DNA from: Gari tellinella
Lineage: Eukaryota > Mollusca > Bivalvia > Cardiida > Psammobiidae
Assembly (NCBI GenBank): GCA_922989275.2
Contig: OV277862.1
Span: forward strand, 44,603,786 to 44,667,785
DNA length: 64,000 nucleotides
Direction of reading: 5' to 3'
This document shows positions 22,015 through 32,924 of this stretch, piece by piece. Numbering within the stretch: position 1 is the first letter of the stretch; the number at the start of each line of letters is the position of its first letter. A program made the translations under genes and the position numbers. The notes under the pieces are model-generated. The model saw only the letters and a list, made by a program, of their open reading frames with translations. It made no database searches and was not told the origin of the DNA.

Positions 22015-22226
22015 AACTCCAAACAAGATGTTGAAGACCTGATTACAGAGACTGTTCCACTGAAGAGAAGAAAAGAAGAGGTTGAGACACTGTCCCATAA
22101 AGCACAGGTTCTAGACTCAGTGAAACAGAAATGGAAACGTCCAGGCAAAAAGAAAGTCAGAAATATAATCTCCAGCAAAGATAAAAAACAACTGAAAATA
22201 TTTGATATTAAAACAGATGGGCACAG
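22015..22226 (+). CDS. POP4: POP4 exon (first one found): basic N-terminal region
   Basis: The acceptor TCTAATCCATAG precedes codon-phase-0 sequence encoding NSKQDVEDLITETV and onward to KKQLKIFDIKTDGH, ending AG|gtatga in phase 2. The Lys/Arg-rich middle corresponds to the segment of p29 that precedes the conserved LFDI/IFDI strand. Confidence 0.9.
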
Positions 22227-25200
22227 GTATGAACAGTATGTTTTCATAATTATTCAGTGCATAATTCCAGATATTTGATAAAATGCTAATAGAATATTCT
22301 CAGAGACAAATTTTAGCTTACCTGGCACAAAGTGCCAAGGTGAGCTATTATGATCGCTGTATGTCCTTTGTCTGCCTGTCCACAATTAGTTCGTTAACAC
22401 TCTAGTCGCTACAAATTTCATTTGATCTTCATGAAACTTGAGGACAATGTTTGTCTTGAAGAAACCTAGGTCAAGTTTGAATATAATGGTCATGTCTGGT
22501 CAAAAACTAGGCCACAACGAAGGTAAAATCTTAGAAAAACTTTGTTAACACTCAAGAGGCTACAAATCTCTTTGGATCTTAATGAAAATTGGTCAAAATC
22601 TTTGATATATAGGATAAGTTTGAATGTTGGTCATGTGCGGTCACAAACTAGGTCACTAGGTCAAAATAATCATAGGAAAAGCATGTCAACCCAATATAGA
22701 CTACAAATCTTATTTGATCTTAATGTAACTTTGTCAAAATGAATGCCTATATGATATATAGGTCAAGGTAGAAAGTAGGTTATGTCCAGTCAAAAACTAG
22801 GTCACTAGGTCAAATCATAGAAAAAGTTGTAAGACTCTAGAGACTACAAATCTCAATGGATCTTGCTATGATGAAACCTGGTCAGAATGTTTGCTTCATT
22901 GATATCTAGGTCAAGGATGAATGTGGATCACGTTGATTCAAACACTAGGTCAAATCATAGTGAAACTTTGATAACACTCTAGAGGCATCCAATTACAATA
23001 CTTCCAATTTATACAGTTATTCATATGTATCATAAGAAATATTTTCTATATTCTATAAGATGATAGCTTAAAGCAGGTTGAAAGTAAAGCAGAGTGCACC
23101 CTCAGACGCATTCTGCTTTACTTTCAACCTGCTTTAACTAGGTAGTCACCTATTTTCAAAACTAGAAACAATGTCCACTTAATTAAATGGACATTGGCAA
23201 ACAGACCACTTTTAGGCTGAATCTCATCAGGTTCTGCAATGATATAGAGGATAACTGTTTTTTTCAGTGTAAGATCGAAATTTAATCCATTGAGTGAACA
23301 TCAGACGTTATATTTTCACGAGTGGCGAAAATATAACAGTCTGATGTTCACGAAATGGATTAAATTCGATCTTACACTGAAAAAACACAGTTATTCTATT
23401 TATTTATGCTTTTAAGCCACTTTTTAAACGAAATTGTTTAAAAATTGAAAGCGAACGTACATTATTTATCCCGTGTTGAGCCCCACGTTTTATGTCGAAC
23501 ACATGCGCGTGACTGTTGGCGGTATAATGACGTCATCCGAATGACTTCGTTGCTCCCGAGTTTGGATTCGTGCTCTTCCGGTGAGTAGTTCGCGACAAAT
23601 CGGACTGCCGGAATTTAACGATAAGACACGATTGACTACGATTCTTGGGGAGCCCTACGGGGAAAATTCATAATAAAAGCGATTGGTGATAATCCACTGC
23701 AGTGGATTACCAAGTGATCATCCACTGCTATATCGTGGTAATCCACCGAAAAGCATAAATAAATTGCTATATCATACAATATATGAAATATTTTTCTGTA
23801 TACGGATAAACACTACAGTACGTGTCTTTAGATCATCGTTGTACAATTATATATACAACGCTATCTTCCAGCAAGTATACAGAGTGAGTTTATTACAATA
23901 TTTAGGCACAACTGGGTTATTGTATCAAGAGTTGTGTTCATTTTCTGTTTGTAGGTTTGAGGACTACATACCTCTGCACAGACTGTGGCAGGCCTATATG
24001 AGGGACACAATTAACATAGCCAGGTAATCAGTACCATAGCATGATGAGTCCACCATAGAATGATAATAATTAACTTAGTACTGTGCTCCCTCCCTGTAAC
24101 GGCCCTCCCAACAACGATTTCCTCCTTACAACGATGCTTATCACTGTTCCCTAAACAAAACATTTATGTCTAACACTGTCACTTGACACAAGAAATATAC
24201 ATTTTGATGAATATAATGACAAGTGACAAACAGCTTGAATCTAGATCAGACACCGCGTAACGCGGCGTCTGATCTGGATTCAAGCTGTTTGCCACCCTTC
24301 ATTTGTTTCTTCTATCAAAATGTCCAATATGTGACTTTGGGAAAAACAGCAGAAGACAATTTTAAGCAAATGATATTGCTGCAGTGCAAGGGTAAGACAT
24401 AATTGTATCGTTTTGGAAACAGATGCAAGGGTCGTTGTAAGGAGGGAGTCATTATTCATAGGGAGGGCGCATTGTATAGCATAATGTGTCAACCATAGAA
24501 TGGAAACTTAGTACACTAGAGTGTGAAAGTTATTGTAAGCAGAAGCTCTGTGCGTCAAGCATGTTTGAATGTAATTGTAGTTACAGTGGAGCTGGAGAGA
24601 GTTTTCTTCTCGTTTAACCCATTACTCCATAGATACTGATTTTTGCGCTTTTAGTTTGTTCCTCCATGGAAGAAAATAGTTCCCATTTATACCATCGTGA
24701 ATATCTATCATGAGAAATATTTTCAATGGTCTAGAATATTAAAGCTTAAAGCACATTCTGCTTTACTTTCAAGCTACTTTATGTTGTCACCTGTCTTCAA
24801 AATTAGAAGCAGCAATGGACTAAAGGGTTAAATGCAAACACAGTGCAATAAAATGAAAAAAATAGCAAGCTTTTCAGAATGTTTGCAATTTATTAGAATT
24901 TGTAAACAGTATATAAAGCCTGATCAGACACAGGGTAACTCGACTCTGATCCGAGTCCAACCATTTAGCAAGGAACATAATGTTTTTAGCACAAACACAC
25001 CTATTTGTGAAATTCTACTTTAATCCATTATCCCATAGATACACCATTTTACACCTTTAATTTGTTCCTTCACTGAAGAAAATTGTTCCACTTTAGATAT
25101 AGTCATGAATATGAACCATTAAAATATTTTCTTTATGGTAGCAGATGGTAGCTTAAAGCAGGCTGAAAGTAAAGCAGAATGCACCTTAACAATTACTTGC

Positions 25201-27391
25201 TTTCGAGTAGCATGTTAGAAAGGTATTTTCCATAATTTAGTTATACCATCTGTCTAACATGAATCTGCACCATTTTCAGGGGAAAATTGACCTGATTTTA
25301 TTAAAATTTGTAATGTTTTATATAAATGACTATTCTATGGGAGAAAAGTTAACCTTAATCCATTACCCCATAGCCCACTTCTAGTTTTGAAGACCGGTGA
25401 CCACTTAAAGCAGGTTGAAAGTAAAGTAGAATGTGCCTTAAGGCACATTCTGCTTTACTTTAAGCCCGCTTTAAGCTACCATCTGCTAGAATATAGAAAA
25501 CATTTCTTACATGATATATATTTATGGCTGTATAAATTTGAACTATTATCTTCAGTGGAAGAATAAATTATAAGCGTAGAAAAGCGTATTTATGGGGTAA
25601 TGGGTTAAATACATCACTATAATTACATTTTTATGTCATATTTTATACAGGCTGAAGTCTGGTGGTTTAAATAAGAAGGACATGGTGTACGAGCGACTGT
25701 TGAAGGCGGACTATCATGGCTGTATGATCGTTGTCAAGAAGACCAAGTGTCCCTCCCTACTGGGTCTCGCAGGCATTGTACTCATGGAAACAAGAAACAC
25801 TTTCAAAATAATCACCAAGACAAACAAGGTTAAATGTAAGTAAAAAAAAATGATGAAAATATTTAACCTTTACCCCATAGCTTGTTTATAGTTTTGAAGA
25901 TGGTTGACCACTGAAAGCAGGTTGAAAGTAAAATAGAATGCGCCTTAAGGCGCATTCTGCTTTACTTTCAACCTACTTTAAGCTATTTTCTGCTAGGATA
26001 AAGATAAAAAATTATTATGGTTCATATTCATAACTGTATAAAGTGGAACTATTCCCATCAGTAGAGGAAGTAATTCTATTGTCATCTTTCATTGATTGCG
26101 ACTATGGGTTAGCCCCTTGAGAGGTTGAAGAGGAGTATAGTCACCTGTGGCTGTAGAGACCGATCCTTGATACACATGCTCTGCTGCAGTAGTGACTGGC
26201 TTTTCTCCTGATTCTATTCTGACTGTTCAAATGTGGTATAGCAAGTTTTCTTCAGACCTACAGATACTTGCTGCTTCCAGAGATTTCTGCTTTGACAATA
26301 GCTTCCCATGATTCAGACTGAATATTTCAAGCCGTCATGTCCCTTATGCACCCAAATGAAATGAAGCTGTGGACGATCTCTATTTCTTGCGCCAGTGGCC
26401 ATTCCTCTGTGGGGATGCGGCCATCTTCCATTTTGTGTATTGCCGCAGAAGTTTGAAAATGAATTTTAGACAAGTTTTTGAGAAGATTTTGTTTTGGTTA
26501 AATTATTCTGTCATGTTTAAATTAAAGGATAACAAAGAATATTTATGGAGTAATAGGTTAAAACTAAAGAACCTAAACCCTAAAGCAAGATGAAAATAAG
26601 CAGCAAGCTCCTACAAGCAAGCTCCTGTAGGAGCTTTATGTTTTAACTCTTATCTTGCTTTAGCCCATATTGCCCCATAAATACACCTGTTTATAACTTT
26701 AATTTATTCCTCCGCTGAAGAAAATAGTTCTAATTTGTGAAGTCCTGGATATGTATCACAAGATTTAATTTCTATATATTTCTATATTCTAAAGGATGAT
26801 AGCTTGAAGCTTTACTTTCAACCTGCTTTAAGTGGTCATATGTCTTCAAAACTGGAACAGGCTATGGAAATCGGAAACAGGCTATTGTGATATTTGAGTT
26901 TGCATGTGATTTTGGGGTTTTGAGCAAGGGGCAAAATCAAGCCCTGCAAATGTTTTTCTTTGCAGAATCAATTTGTTTGGAGTTATCTTTCTTTAGTCTA
27001 CTTGATTCGTACAGTGGAGAAGAAGTAATTCTTTCCCAATAAACATATTTTGGCTAAAACTAATATTTCAATGTAAACAGTTTAAAGCAAGAACAGACGC
27101 CGGGTAACCCGGCGTTTGATCAGGCTTCAAACTGTTTGCCACTTAGATTAGAATAGATACAGGTAGTAAGAAATTTCATAAAGTATTTTAAACACTTCAT
27201 ACATTGAATTGTATGTCTTCTTGTTACTCATCAGTTATATTTTTATTTCAGGTGTTCCAAAGACAAACTGTATTTTTGCATTTGAGCTGGATGGTTTGTT
27301 ATTCAGTATCTATGGCAACCAGTTCATGGTAAGGACAAGTGAGAGGGTGAAGCGACCCTTTAAAATGAAAAGTACCATTGACATTACCTGA
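22015..27391 (+). CDS. POP4: POP4, ribonuclease P/MRP protein subunit p29 (four exons; N-terminal exon not found)
   Basis: Joined exons 22015-22226, 23955-24023, 25651-25835 and 27252-27391 give 201 residues in one frame (phases 2, 2, 1 match across all three introns) ending at TGA. The protein is the eukaryotic Rpp29/Pop4 family: a Lys-rich segment before KIFDI, then EDYIPLHRLWQAYMRD, LLKADYHGC, KTKCPSLLGLAGIVLMET, FKIITK and a C-terminal SERVKRPFKMKSTIDIT. This subunit has an Sm-like barrel and binds the RNA of nuclear RNase P, which removes tRNA 5' leaders, and of RNase MRP. Human p29 is 220 residues, so only about 20 N-terminal residues are missing. The first exon seen starts in phase 0 at a good acceptor, so the start codon must lie upstream, beyond the MITEs; I did not find it. 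All intron ends are GT-AG. Introns are filled with MITEs and tandem-core repeats. Confidence 0.92.
22315..22990 (+). mobile_element. Tandem-core element, degenerate copy in POP4 intron
   Basis: It starts AGCTTACCTGGCACAAAGTG and repeats TAGAGGCTACAAATCTC, GATCTTAATGAAA and ACTAGGTCACTAGGTCAAA at about 130-150 bp spacing, as in 18673-19602, but more diverged and without a clear right end. Confidence 0.65.
23000..23175. mobile_element. MITE M1 remnant, reversed
   Basis: It contains CATAAGAAATATTTTCTATA, the complete beta hairpin (AGCTTAAAGCAGGTTGAAAG paired with its complement) and TCACCTATTTTCAAAACTAG, the reverse of the usual M1 left part. Both outer ends are lost. Confidence 0.7.
23250..23398. 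repeat. 148-bp hairpin (GTTATATTTTC type) next to a CRE-containing segment
   Basis: ATAACTGTTTTTTCAGTGTA at the left pairs with TACACTGAAAAAACACAGTT at the right, and the stem continues through GAACATCAGAC and GTTATATTTTC to a small apex near GAGTGGC. About 130 bp further right is the palindrome TGACGTCA (23527). The same hairpin-plus-TGACGTCA layout is seen near 41081 and 46035. Confidence 0.75.
23450..23640. promoter_or_regulatory. CRE/ETS-word cluster, probably part of a dispersed repeat
   Basis: ATGCGCGTGAC, TGACGTCA (full CRE palindrome) and CTCTTCCGG (ETS-type) lie together in a G+C-richer patch inside a POP4 intron. A promoter is possible, but the recurrence of hairpin plus TGACGTCA elsewhere in the window makes a repeat-borne cluster more likely. 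Confidence 0.3.
23955..24023 (+). CDS. POP4: POP4 exon: IPLHRLWQAYMRD helix
   Basis: Bounded by TTTTCTGTTTGTAG and AG|gtaatc. It encodes FEDYIPLHRLWQAYMRDTIN in phase, the conserved 'PLH.LW..Y..D' helix at the start of the p29 core. Phase 2 on both sides, so skipping it would keep the frame. Confidence 0.93.
24077..24478. mobile_element. MITE family B (CAGTGCTCCCTCCC termini), in POP4 intron
   Basis: The left end TACTGTGCTCCCTCCCTGTA and right part GGGAGGGCGCATTGTATA are inverted. An internal alpha hairpin, ACAAACAGCTTGAATCTAGA paired with its complement across ACCGCGTAACGCGGCG, occupies 24229-24297. Repeated AACGA/TCGTTG words give long secondary inverted repeats typical of this family. Confidence 0.75.
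24614..24831. mobile_element. MITE M1, reversed copy
   Basis: TTAACCCATTACTCCATAGA at the left and GGACTAAAGGGTTAA at the right; between them the reversed M1 words (TTGTTCCTCCATGGAAGAAA) and only the right arm of the beta hairpin. Confidence 0.7.
25021..25354. mobile_element. MITE M1, reversed, disrupted copy
   Basis: It starts TTAATCCATTATCCCATAGA and ends GGGAGAAAAGTTAA. After the left arm of the beta hairpin (AGCAGGCTGAAAGTAAAGCA) the apex is followed by unrelated AT-rich sequence, so the element has been rearranged. It shares its outer boundary with the next M1 copy. Confidence 0.6.
25355..25608. mobile_element. MITE M1, full copy 42 bp before a POP4 exon
   Basis: TTAATCCATTACCCCATAGC to TATGGGGTAATGGGTTAA with a complete beta hairpin. 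The right end is 42 bp from the next exon, so only the polypyrimidine tract and acceptor remain between element and coding sequence. Confidence 0.8.
25651..25835 (+). CDS. POP4: POP4 exon: central Sm-like core
   Basis: The acceptor is ATTTTATACAG and the donor T|gtaagt. It encodes LKSGGLNKKDMVYERLLKAD through TKTNKVK. The segment contains the strand-turn-strand signature of p29, LLKADYHGC and KTKCPSLLGLAGIVLMET, where the family binds RNase P RNA. Confidence 0.93.
25863..26075. mobile_element. MITE M1, right end lost, 27 bp after a POP4 exon
   Basis: TTAACCTTTACCCCATAGCT starts the element; the beta hairpin is complete (GCAGGTTGAAAGTAAAATAG and complement), but the right terminus fades after AGTGGAACTATTCCC. 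Confidence 0.7.
26080..26580. other. POP4 intron sequence, no feature
   Basis: Less AT-rich than the flanks. Frames on both strands contain stops; a minus-strand run is weakly coding-like but matches nothing I know. Confidence 0.3.
26583..26880. mobile_element. Beta hairpin remnant followed by reversed M1 remnant
   Basis: AAAGCAAGATGAAAATAAGC pairs with TCTTATCTTGCTTTAG around two copies of CAAGCTCCTA; then CCATATTGCCCCATAAATAC begins a reversed M1 copy that ends near GGAACAGGCTATGG. Confidence 0.55.
27012..27142. mobile_element. MITE family A, left-half remnant
   Basis: TACAGTGGAGAAGAAGTAAT leads into the alpha hairpin (AAACAGTTTAAAGC ... GCTTCAAACTGTTTGCC) with the apex GCCGGGTAACCCGGC typical of family A. 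The right half is missing. Confidence 0.65.
27252..27391 (+). CDS. POP4: POP4 terminal exon
   Basis: After TTTTTATTTCAG it completes a split Cys codon and encodes VPKTNCIFAFELDGLLFSIY through to MKSTIDIT and TGA. The SERVKRPFKMKSTIDI tail matches the conserved C terminus of p29. Confidence 0.93.
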
Positions 27392-28212
27392 GGCTAGATT
27401 GAGAGTGTTGACAGGAGACAGAAGACCACTGAAGATTACTCTTCTTCAAGAACAGTAATAAGTCTAAGAATTTGGACAGCTAGACCTGAACAAACAGGGT
27501 AGACTATGATCAGACTGCTCCGGAGGGAACATACCAGTAATAGTGGCTAAGTCAAATTTTAACTTTGAAATACTGGAAAATTTGAGTTATGATAAGCCTT
27601 TCATTGTCAAATTTATCATGAAGTTTCTACCCCTTCACTGCCATATTGTCGTCTACTTCAATATTGTTGTCTTCAGTATTGTTTCAAAGTTAGATGACTC
27701 AGTCATGAAGTAATTTCGAAACGAGTGACAAACAGTTTAGATTCTGATCAGATGCCATGTTATGCTGCATCTTATCAGTATCTAAACTGTTTCCAAAGTT
27801 GGTGTCAGTGACAGTGAAAGTGTTAAGTAAGATCACATAAGTTAATCCTTGAAAGAAAGTGTAAAATTGATAGGATAATTAATTGCAGAAGATTGAGAAA
27901 CATACATGCCATGCCTGAAGAAAAACAGATAACAAAAGTATGGCATTATAATCAGTGTAGTCTAGCATCAGATACACAACATCTAGTCAAGATCTACACT
28001 ATTTGAAATTGACAGTCAAGCATCTACAGCTTTTGTTTGCCAGGATTATATACAGTAAAACACTTCTTAACCGGATGCTCTTCAGAAAAGAAGGAAGACC
28101 ACCAACTATAGGTGACTGCTCAATGCAGGATAAAGTAAGACAGATTGCTTCTAAAGGGAACTTTCTGTCCTACTATCCTGCATTAATAAGCTGCTATCTG
28201 TTAACAACTGGT
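27392..28212. other. POP4 3' flank; one alpha hairpin
   Basis: No AATAAA was found close to the stop. An alpha hairpin (GACAAACAGTTTAGATTCTG ... CAGTATCTAAACTGTTTCC) lies at 27725-27802. Nothing else is recognisable. Confidence 0.4.
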
Positions 28213-28464
28213 TTAACACATTCAAACCTAGCAACAAGTAATCTTGTCATTTACAAACAGTGTACCTGTGAGGATTACACTTGTCCTATATGCAAACAGT
28301 GTAGACCCTGATCAGAGGGCTCCTTAAGGAGCCCTCTGATCAGGGTCTACACTGTTTGTCATTTTAAAATATATTGTTAAAATCAACTTTAAATAGCCAA
28401 AATGGACTACACTTATTTTGAAATTGGAATTGTTTATTAAACATTTCAGGGGTGAATGGGTTAA
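28213..28464. mobile_element. MITE family M3 (TTAACCCATTCACCCCTGA termini) with alpha hairpin
   Basis: The right end is TTTCAGGGGTGAATGGGTTAA and the left TTAACACATTCAAACC. In the middle, CAAACAGTGTAGACCCTGAT pairs with its complement across GGCTCCTTAAGGAGCC, giving an essentially perfect stem. TTAA ends suggest the same target preference as M1. Confidence 0.75.
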
Positions 28465-28649
28465 GGACCAAACTTGTCATTTGTTGAGGTGTCTGGTTCT
28501 GAGAGGTTTCAGTGTTCTGTATTTCATAGAGTAGACATTGATCAGGCATCAAGCTTGAGAAGACCACTTGGCTTGGTCTACATTTTTGTGCAATGCAATA
28601 AGTTTGTTTTTCTCATGGGGTGGTTTATATATAATATACTCATGAAATG

Positions 28650-28863
28650 TACAGTTTAACCTCTCTATTGTGACTAATAAATTGTGTTAATTATCAGGTA
28701 TTTACAATAGGTCACTGCTTAAAGCAAGGTAACAGTAAAACAGAAAGCTCCTTTACGAGCTTTCTGTTTTACTGTCACCTTGCTTTAAGCTGTCACATGT
28801 ATTTGATACAATCAACTAGCCTTCGTTTCTGATCAGTGGTCGTAATGGAGGGGTATTACTGTA
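28650..28863. mobile_element. MITE family C, full copy
   Basis: TACAGTTTAACCTCTCTATT and GGAGGGGTATTACTGTA ends; the beta hairpin AAAGCAAGGTAACAGTAAAA is paired with its complement around GCTCCTTTACGAGC. Confidence 0.78.
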
Positions 28864-29170
28864 TGTGAGGAAAATGAGGTGGAATTTTGTTTTTAAAAAA
28901 CTGCCTGAAAGGAACGTTGTTACTTCTTGTACATCATTATATAAAAAAGTGAAATACAGTGTTTGTTGTTGTTTTTTAATCCGTCATATTCTAAGTTAAT
29001 GTTTAAAAACCATTCCAAATTTTCCAAATGGACTTTTCCTCTTTCGAAACATGTCCAGTTTGTTTTGAACTTTAGGCCTAATCTCAGAAAACCAAATGTA
29101 AAACAAACAGAGTCTACATTGTTTGTCTATGTCCCATATATTGAATCGTTTGCACAAATGGGCTAATCCT
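28864..29170. other. No gene seen
   Basis: AT-rich; nothing recognised. Confidence 0.35.
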
Positions 29171-29177
29171 TTACTAC

Positions 29178-30418
29178 TTAGCCTTTTTAGCTCACCAGAG
29201 CACCAAATGCTCAAGGTGAGCTATTGGATACCGCTCTGTCCGGCGTCTGTTGTCCGTCCGTCCGTCAACAATTGCAAACGACTTCTTCTCGGCAACCAGT
29301 AGCTCCAGTGTAACCAAACTTCATCAAAAGCATCAGTAGGGTAGAGTAATGAAAAGTTGTTAAAAAAGTGGGTGGGGCAAACGGTCTAGTTGCCATGGCA
29401 ACCGTGCACAAAATCTAGAAAAATCTTCCTCTCCGAAACTACTGGTCAGATTTCAATTTGGTTTTCACCAGGATTTTGCTCAATAAATAGACTTTAAAAC
29501 TTGTTCAAAGAATTTTGATCCGTCAAAAAACATGGCTGCCAGAGGGCGTGGTTATTTTCGTTTTTCGGAAATATTGAATTGAAAGTTAAAAACCTTCTAG
29601 AAGTCATATTTTTTGCTATATCTTAATGAGACTTTGTCAGTTTTATGTCCTTGATAAAATGTAGGTCATACTTGAATGTAGGCCATGTCAGGCCATAAAG
29701 TAGGTCAAATTGAAAAGAAAAGATTTTTGCCATTCCAGAGGCCATATTTTTAGCACAATCTTCTTGAAACTTGCTTAGAATGATTATCTTGACAAAAGCT
29801 AGGCACTGTGTGAATATGGGTTACATAAGATTAAAAAGTAGGCCAGTAGGTGAAAACATAGAAACAGCTTCTAAACACTCTATGAGTAATATTTAGCCAT
29901 AATTTCACACAACTTGCTCTGAATGATTACATTGACAAAATCTAGGCAATGTACTAATATAGATTACTTTGGGTCAAAAAGTGGGTCAGTAGGTCAAATC
30001 ATAGGAAAAGCTTCAAAGTACTCTAGGGCCGACATATTTTGCCCTAATTTCATGAAACTAGCTCAGAATAATAACCATGGCAAAATATAGGTAAGTTGAA
30101 TAAAAAGTAGTTCATTAAAAAAAAGGCTTCTGAACACTTAATGGGCCATATTTTTAGCCCCAAATTCATGAAACTTGCTCAAAATAATCACCTAGACAAA
30201 TTCTAGGCAATGCAAAAGTAGGTCATTAATTCATATCATAGGAAATGCTTCTGAACCCTCTAGTGCATATGGGGTACACACATCACATTATCCTGACACA
30301 TTTGCTTCATCTGACATTAGACACGAGAGTATTAATCACCTTTAGTGATAAAGTCTATTTTAATCTTTGAACTTTGTACTCTGGTGAGCGCGTTAAAGCC
30401 CATCGGGCTCTTGTTCTG
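29178..30418 (+). mobile_element. Tandem-core element, long degenerate copy
   Basis: Left end TTTTTAGCTCACCAGAGCAC with a hairpin (CACC/GGTG), then about nine degenerate units with TTCATGAAACTTGCTCA and TAGGTCA.TAGGTCAAA words at about 110-140 bp spacing. The right end is CTCTGGTGAGCGCGTTAAAG followed by the hairpin GCCCATCGGGC and TTGTTC. It is the same architecture as 18673-19602 but a separate subfamily. Confidence 0.65.
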
Positions 30419-30814
30419 GTATTAGAAATACCTGTAGGGGACCACAGATTTAAAGTAAAGCAGAAGATGATTGACCGTCTCTCTATTTATATACTTTTGT
30501 TACAATTTGTTTGAAAATCAATGGTGTCGGGTCTCTGTGGTTTAAAGCAGCTTGGAAGTAAAACAGAACATAGTTAACCATGTTTAAGCAGGTTTAAGAT
30601 AAAGGGAAAACTCGTTGAAATAAATCCCCTAAAATAATCAAATGGCCGATAAATACAAGCGTGACTGCAGGAGTGGTGTCACCAAGACACACAAGTTTAC
30701 TGAACAAATATGTTAGAAGTTCAAATCTGAGCAAACTCAAATAAAAGTTCAAATACAAGTTGATCAACCCCAAAGAATAATAATGAATGTATAACCTGTA
30801 GGTCACTGACAGAG
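30419..30814. other. No gene seen
   Basis: A worn beta-arm word (TTTAAAGCAGCTTGGAAGTA) at about 30540 is the only recognisable item. Confidence 0.35.
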
Positions 30815-31003
30815 TACAGTAAAACCTCTCTATCACGACTAGACCACTTTTTATTGTAACAATTATTAGGTGTTTACGACAGGTGGCTGCTTAAAGCAAG
30901 GTGACAGTAAAACAGAAAGCTCCCAATGGCTGTCACAGTGTCCTGCCTCTTTTACAAACAATTAGCCTTCGTTTTAGTGATCGTGATAGAGAGGTTTACT
31001 GTA
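30815..31003. mobile_element. MITE family C, hairpin half-deleted
   Basis: Ends TACAGTAAAACCTCTCTATC and GATAGAGAGGTTTACTGTA are strongly inverted. Only the left beta arm (AAAGCAAGGTGACAGTAAAA) survives; the right arm is deleted. Confidence 0.75.
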
Positions 31004-31029
31004 TGTATATGATAATGACACCTCTGCTA

Positions 31030-31286
31030 CAAAGAGCGGCCTAACCCTTTCCCGCATAGCTTGTTTTCTGTTTTGAAGCCAGGTAGTTGCTTAAAGCAGA
31101 CTGAATGTAAAGCAGAATTCCCCCTTAGGCACATTATGCTTAATTTTCAGTCTGCTTTAAGCTACCATCTGCTAGGAAAAAATGTTTCTTATGGTGTTTA
31201 TTCATGTTTGTTTAAAGCGGAACTATTTGCTTCAGTGGAGGAATTAAATTAAAAGCCTATAAATGCGTATTTATGAAGTTAAAGGT
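31030..31286. mobile_element. MITE M1
   Basis: CTAACCCTTTCCCGCATAGC to ATTTATGAAGTTAAAGG, with a beta hairpin (AAAGCAGACTGAATGTAAAG). Worn ends, otherwise complete order of M1 words. Confidence 0.65.
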
Positions 31287-31430
31287 AAATATACTAATTT
31301 GCAAACAATCTTGACCCAGATAGGTTGGCGAGTAACTCGACATCTGATCAGGATCCATACTGTTTGATTTTATTCAATATGTTCCATCATTTAAATATTC
31401 ACAGTGATTTAATAAAGTGCAGACGACAGT

Positions 31431-31740
31431 TTTAAGGTGGTTCGACAGCGGGCGGTCCGCATCTCGAATTCCGGAAATGCTGATGACTTTCACCTGATCT
31501 TTGCGGCACGTGCTTATACAGTAGTAGAAAATTTAGATAAAGAAAAGTTTGATCTGCTTCAGTGTCTATTCTGTTAGCTCAGTTGGTACGGCGATTGACT
31601 TGCAATCCAGAGGTTCTAGGTTCGATTCCCACTCGCTTCAAAACATTATTTTTAACAAATTGTCCGATTTTAGTAACTAGTCAATTCATAATGCAGTGAT
31701 CAAAGGACAGGCTATGTTTAGTCTAGTAATAATGAATAAT
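31431..31740 (+). repeat. Dispersed repeat with an internal tRNA-like segment, copy 1
   Basis: A tRNA-like segment at 31569-31642 has a perfect A box (TTAGCTCAGTTGGTACG) and B box (GGTTCGATTCC) and loop CTTGCAA (formal anticodon TGC, Ala). Flanks match the copy at 40075-40350 on both sides: ACGTGCTTATAC...AGAAAATTTA before, and TGTCCGATTT, GTCAATTCATAA.GCAGTGATCAA and TATGTTTAGTCT after. The acceptor arms do not pair, so a functional tRNA is unlikely. Confidence 0.65.
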
Positions 31741-32610
31741 ATCAGATGCGAGTATAGTCAAGTGACAGCTAAGTTTGTGAGGATTTATAGCCTATATAAC
31801 AGATGGCAGCTTAACACAGGACAAAAGTAATGCTAAAAGATAGATCCTAAAGGAGCTTTTATGCATTACTTTTGTTATGCATTAAGCATTCTTTAAAGAT
31901 CTACAGGCTACCGTATTCAATGGTCCCTTATTACAGGTTTGACTTATGGTATTATTTAGAGCTGACGGCATTTTAAAGTTGAACTCAAGGGAGGTTACTC
32001 GTTTTGTGTTTACATTTTGTCAGAATTTCAGGAAATCATGTATAAAATGTAAATTCCACTGTAGATTTTCATTAAATTTTTGTGACAAGTAGAATTAAGT
32101 TATATCTATCTAATAAGAGTAAAATTAGTGTATGTTAAACAGCTAGATATTTTGTAATTTGAGATTTTCAGAATTTGACTTTTTTAAAATATTAATATTT
32201 CCAGAAAATATGTCATGAAATACTTTTGTTTGCCCAATATCTTATAGTCTATGTACAGTTTACTTGAATGTACAGAAATTATTGAGTTATATCATTCTAT
32301 AAAGAAAATATTCCTGTTTATTAAAAAAGGAGCTTTTCTCGACAAAAAGTCCTGTCAGAAACAAACGGCACTGTAACTTTTTTTTATTTAAACGATTTTG
32401 CACTCTCCATATGGTATATTTCAATTTAATCAAGGTTTCAAAGAATTCTGACACAGAATAAGCTGACCCGCGAACCACCTTACAGCAGATTGTATTTATA
32501 GTATGTGAACGACTGATTCTTTCTGCAAACATACACCAAAGGTCGTTGAGCCTTACACTGTCCGTACATGTACACTTTCAACACCGGCGAAAAACATTAT
32601 TATTTCCATT
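31741..32610. other. No gene seen; one long hairpin
   Basis: At 31800-31890, CAGCTTAACACAGGACAAAAGT-type sequence pairs imperfectly with TACTTTTGTTATGCATTAAGC around TCCTAAAGGAGC. The rest is AT-rich with no exon signal. Confidence 0.4.
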
Positions 32611-32612
32611 TA

Positions 32613-32820
32613 ATCCATTTAACTACTTAGATACGTATTTTACGCATTTTATTTACTCATCCACTGCAGAAAATAGTTCCACTTACTTATTATGCGTTCA
32701 TAAATATGCAACATAAAAAATAAATTCTATATCCTACTCGATGATACATGTAGCTGAAAAGAAGGCGCATTCTGCTTTACTTTCAACCTGCTTGAAGCGG
32801 TCCAATGTCTTCAAAACAAG
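32613..32820. mobile_element. MITE M1, reversed, worn
   Basis: TAATCCATTTAACTACTTAG, then TTTACTCATCCACTGCAGAA and the right beta arm GCATTCTGCTTTACTTTCAA followed by GTCTTCAAAACAAG. Confidence 0.6.
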
Positions 32821-32924
32821 ACACGTGTGAATTAAACAAAACGCAATCGCAAAGTAATAACATGTAGAAAACGACAATGTTTTAAATATGTAGACCAATC
32901 ATTTTAAACTGAGTGGCAAACTTA

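Noticed and set aside
26080..26400. Weakly coding-like minus-strand stretch in a POP4 intron
   Set aside because: Several stops in every frame and no recognisable domain.
31569..31642. Functional tRNA-Ala gene
   Set aside because: The boxes are good, but the acceptor and T stems do not pair and the segment is embedded in a dispersed repeat.
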